Shown here piece after piece: positions 62,569 to 64,000 of a stretch of 64,000 bases of DNA. A model generated the notes under the pieces. That model ran no database searches, had not been told where the DNA came from, and saw nothing but the letters and a program-made list of their open reading frames with translations. How positions within the stretch are numbered: position 1 is the first letter of the stretch; each line of letters begins with the position of its first letter. Position numbers and translations under genes: made by a program. The DNA comes from Caulobacteraceae bacterium (GTDB taxonomy: Bacteria; Pseudomonadota; Alphaproteobacteria; Caulobacterales; Caulobacteraceae). The stretch is from the NCBI GenBank assembly GCA_027487945.1, contig JAIYCQ010000032.1, positions 30,048-94,047 on the forward strand, given 5' to 3'.

Positions 62569-63753
62569 ATGTCGGGCCCCGGGACACTGACGATCGATCG
62601 TCAGTTGGCCAGGCGTGGGGAGAGACTTGTCTTGCTGTTGAAGACGGCGCTCGAGCTGCTGGGAAGTTTCAGCGGCGTGATCGCCCTGATCTATCTTCTG
62701 GACCCGCTGGCGCGGCGGATCGGCCTGCTCGACTATCCGGGCGGACGAAAGGATCATGCTGCGCCGACGCCGGTGACCGGCGGGCTGGCCATCGCGCTGG
62801 GCACCATGATTCCCGCCCTGCTGCTGACCGAGGTGACCCCGCAGCTTCTGGGGCTCGGGCTGGCCGCGCTGGTGCTGATCATCACGGGCTTGATCGACGA
62901 TCTCAAGGATCTGCGCTGGCAGTACCGCATCCTGGCCCAGGTGGCGGCGGCGCTCTGCATTATCGTCGTCGGCGACGTGAAGGTTGAGGCGATCGGGCCG
63001 GTCTTCGGTCTGGGGCCGATGGCGCTCGGCTCGCTGTCGATTCCGTTCACGGTTCTGGCCACGGTCGGATTGATCAATGCCCTGAACATGGCCGACGGAC
63101 TCGACGGGCTGGCGGGCTCCATGGCGCTTTGCGCGCTGGTCATGCTGATCGCGGGGTCGGTCTACTCCGGCAACGCCGAATTGATGCATGGGCTGATCGT
63201 GCTGGCCGGGGCCCTGGCCGGTTTCCTGGCGCTCAACATGCGAACCCCGTGGCGCAAACGGGCCTACGTCTTTCTCGGCAACTCCGGCAGCGCCTACCTG
63301 GGGCTGGTTATCGCCTGGGCCGCGTTCAGGCTGACGCAGAACCCGGACCATCCGGTCACGCCGGTGCTGGCGCCCTTCCTGATCGCGCCGCCGGTGATCG
63401 ACTGCCTCGTCCTCATCGTCAAACGTCTGCGGCAGGGGCGCTCGCCCTTCGCGGCCGACCGGACGCACGCCCACCATCTGATGCTCGATGGCGGGTTCAC
63501 CCCGACCGGCGTGGTGCTGACCATGGTGGTGGTGTCCTGCAGCCTGGGCCTGCTCGCCGGGCTGGCCCTGCTCGCCGACGTGCCGATCCCGCTGTTCGCG
63601 CCGGCCTATCTGCTCATCACCGTCGTCTGGCTGTGGCTGTCGGTCCGGGCCGGGCGCGCCGCCCGTCTGTTCGCCGCCATGCGCCGCCTGGTGACCGGCG
63701 AGCCGCGGGCCGCAGCCACCAGCCCCGGCAAGGTCGTCGAGCCCGTCGACTGA
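62569..63753 (+). CDS. WecA/TagO-type polyprenyl-phosphate sugar-1-phosphate transferase
   Basis: A 394-residue polytopic PNPT-family enzyme with about eleven TM helices. Motifs: PTPVTGGLAIALG (near 67), the Asp pair in GLIDDLKDLRWQYRI (Asp110, Asp111), NALNMADGLDG (170-180) and the His-rich DRTHAHHLML loop. It would put a HexNAc-1-phosphate on undecaprenyl phosphate, the first step of the repeat unit. The conserved VFMGD motif reads VFLGN here (Asn238), an unusual change at a metal-site residue. ATG 62569 begins the similarity; the C-terminal tail is disordered. Confidence 0.87.
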   Translation: MSGPGTLTIDRQLARRGERLVLLLKTALELLGSFSGVIALIYLLDPLARRIGLLDYPGGRKDHAAPTPVTGGLAIALGTMIPALLLTEVTPQLLGLGLAALVLIITGLIDDLKDLRWQYRILAQVAAALCIIVVGDVKVEAIGPVFGLGPMALGSLSIPFTVLATVGLINALNMADGLDGLAGSMALCALVMLIAGSVYSGNAELMHGLIVLAGALAGFLALNMRTPWRKRAYVFLGNSGSAYLGLVIAWAAFRLTQNPDHPVTPVLAPFLIAPPVIDCLVLIVKRLRQGRSPFAADRTHAHHLMLDGGFTPTGVVLTMVVVSCSLGLLAGLALLADVPIPLFAPAYLLITVVWLWLSVRAGRAARLFAAMRRLVTGEPRAAATSPGKVVEPVD

Positions 63754-64000
63754 CGGCCCGGCGCGCGCACGGCTTCGCCGCCTCACGGGTTTCGCCAGTG
63801 AAGGTTGGGGAGGTGGTGCGGAGCGCTCCGGTCTTGCCCGGATGTCTGTTTGTGCAAGGTGCAAGAGTGGGAAGACCGTATCGCTCCGCGAAGGTCGTTA
63901 TCCGGAAGCTTCCGCTCGGCAGCCGTATTCGGGCTTAGCCGGAGCGCCTCCGACGGGCGGGCAAGGCAGCGGCCTCGTCCCGGACCCCGGCAGTAACCCC
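63754..64000. other. Right-end noncoding stretch
   Basis: The last 247 bases show no gene start with a ribosome site and no family resemblance on either strand. Small GC-rich hairpins are present, but none has a T-run. I see no further feature. Confidence 0.5.

Noticed and set aside
62452..63864. 470-codon minus-strand frame over the WecA-type gene
   Set aside because: Gln/Arg/Asp-rich composition typical of antisense translation; the sense frame has TM helices and family motifs.

Overview
The window is GC-rich DNA (most 60-base lines are near 70% G+C) with dense, often ATGA-overlapping genes. Content and style fit an alphaproteobacterium, most likely Caulobacterales (Brevundimonas/Phenylobacterium/Caulobacter type). 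Pointers are the ATP-dependent DNA ligase with its partner exonuclease, the bifunctional CysNC, Caulobacter-like promoter boxes (TTG...GCTANA) and few Shine-Dalgarno sites. The genus is inference only. No tRNA, rRNA, CRISPR array or insertion sequence was seen.

Left third (1-19.5 kb), mixed chromosomal functions and precursor supply: two coupled PaaI thioesterases; a DNA-repair group (ligase-associated exonuclease, a membrane protein, ATP-dependent ligase) that runs into a secreted DUF4838-type hydrolase; a DegT sugar aminotransferase; an MscS channel; cystathionine beta-synthase with its transsulfuration partner; a GmhB-like phosphatase diverging from an AGE-type epimerase; cysD-cysNC for PAPS synthesis; a UDP-glucuronate 4-epimerase and a TviB-like UDP-sugar dehydrogenase; and two small genes of unknown function. 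At 19.6-28.9 kb, one gene encodes a giant repetitive autotransporter of about 3,100 residues.

Right two thirds (29.2-63.8 kb), a large surface-polysaccharide locus. A plus-strand run (29.2-37.3 kb) holds five glycosyltransferases, a pyruvyltransferase, a DUF616-type protein and galE. A low-GC methyltransferase follows (37.4-38.2 kb). Then come a 2OG-Fe(II) oxygenase, a sulfotransferase and a PglK-like ABC flippase (38.6-42.1 kb). A minus-strand chain (42.1-49.8 kb) carries GT2, GtrA, an FAD oxidoreductase, a GtrB-like GT2, a TIM-barrel isomerase, an SDR, a polytopic membrane protein and a GT4. The dTDP-rhamnose genes rmlCBDA (50.0-53.4 kb) follow, then a FecR-like secreted protein and a polytopic membrane protein. 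The export/polymerisation block (55.6-62.3 kb, minus strand) holds a CpsB-type PHP phosphatase, Wza, Wzc, a repeat protein and an O-antigen-ligase-type protein. A WecA-type initiating transferase lies divergently at the right end.

Read together, the locus suggests a complex polymer: started on undecaprenyl phosphate by the WecA homolog, built from dTDP-rhamnose and UDP-sugars (Gal, and possibly uronic or amino sugars), and decorated by pyruvyl, sulfate, methyl and possibly hydroxyl groups. It would be moved by an ABC flippase and exported through Wza/Wzc. The most unusual points are the predicted sulfation module, the ATGA-coupled GtrA/FAD-oxidoreductase/SDR chain, a WecA homolog with Asn in place of the conserved Asp of the VFMGD motif, paired CGAATTCG palindromes 21 bp apart at its promoter, and a 52-codon gene between it and the export block.
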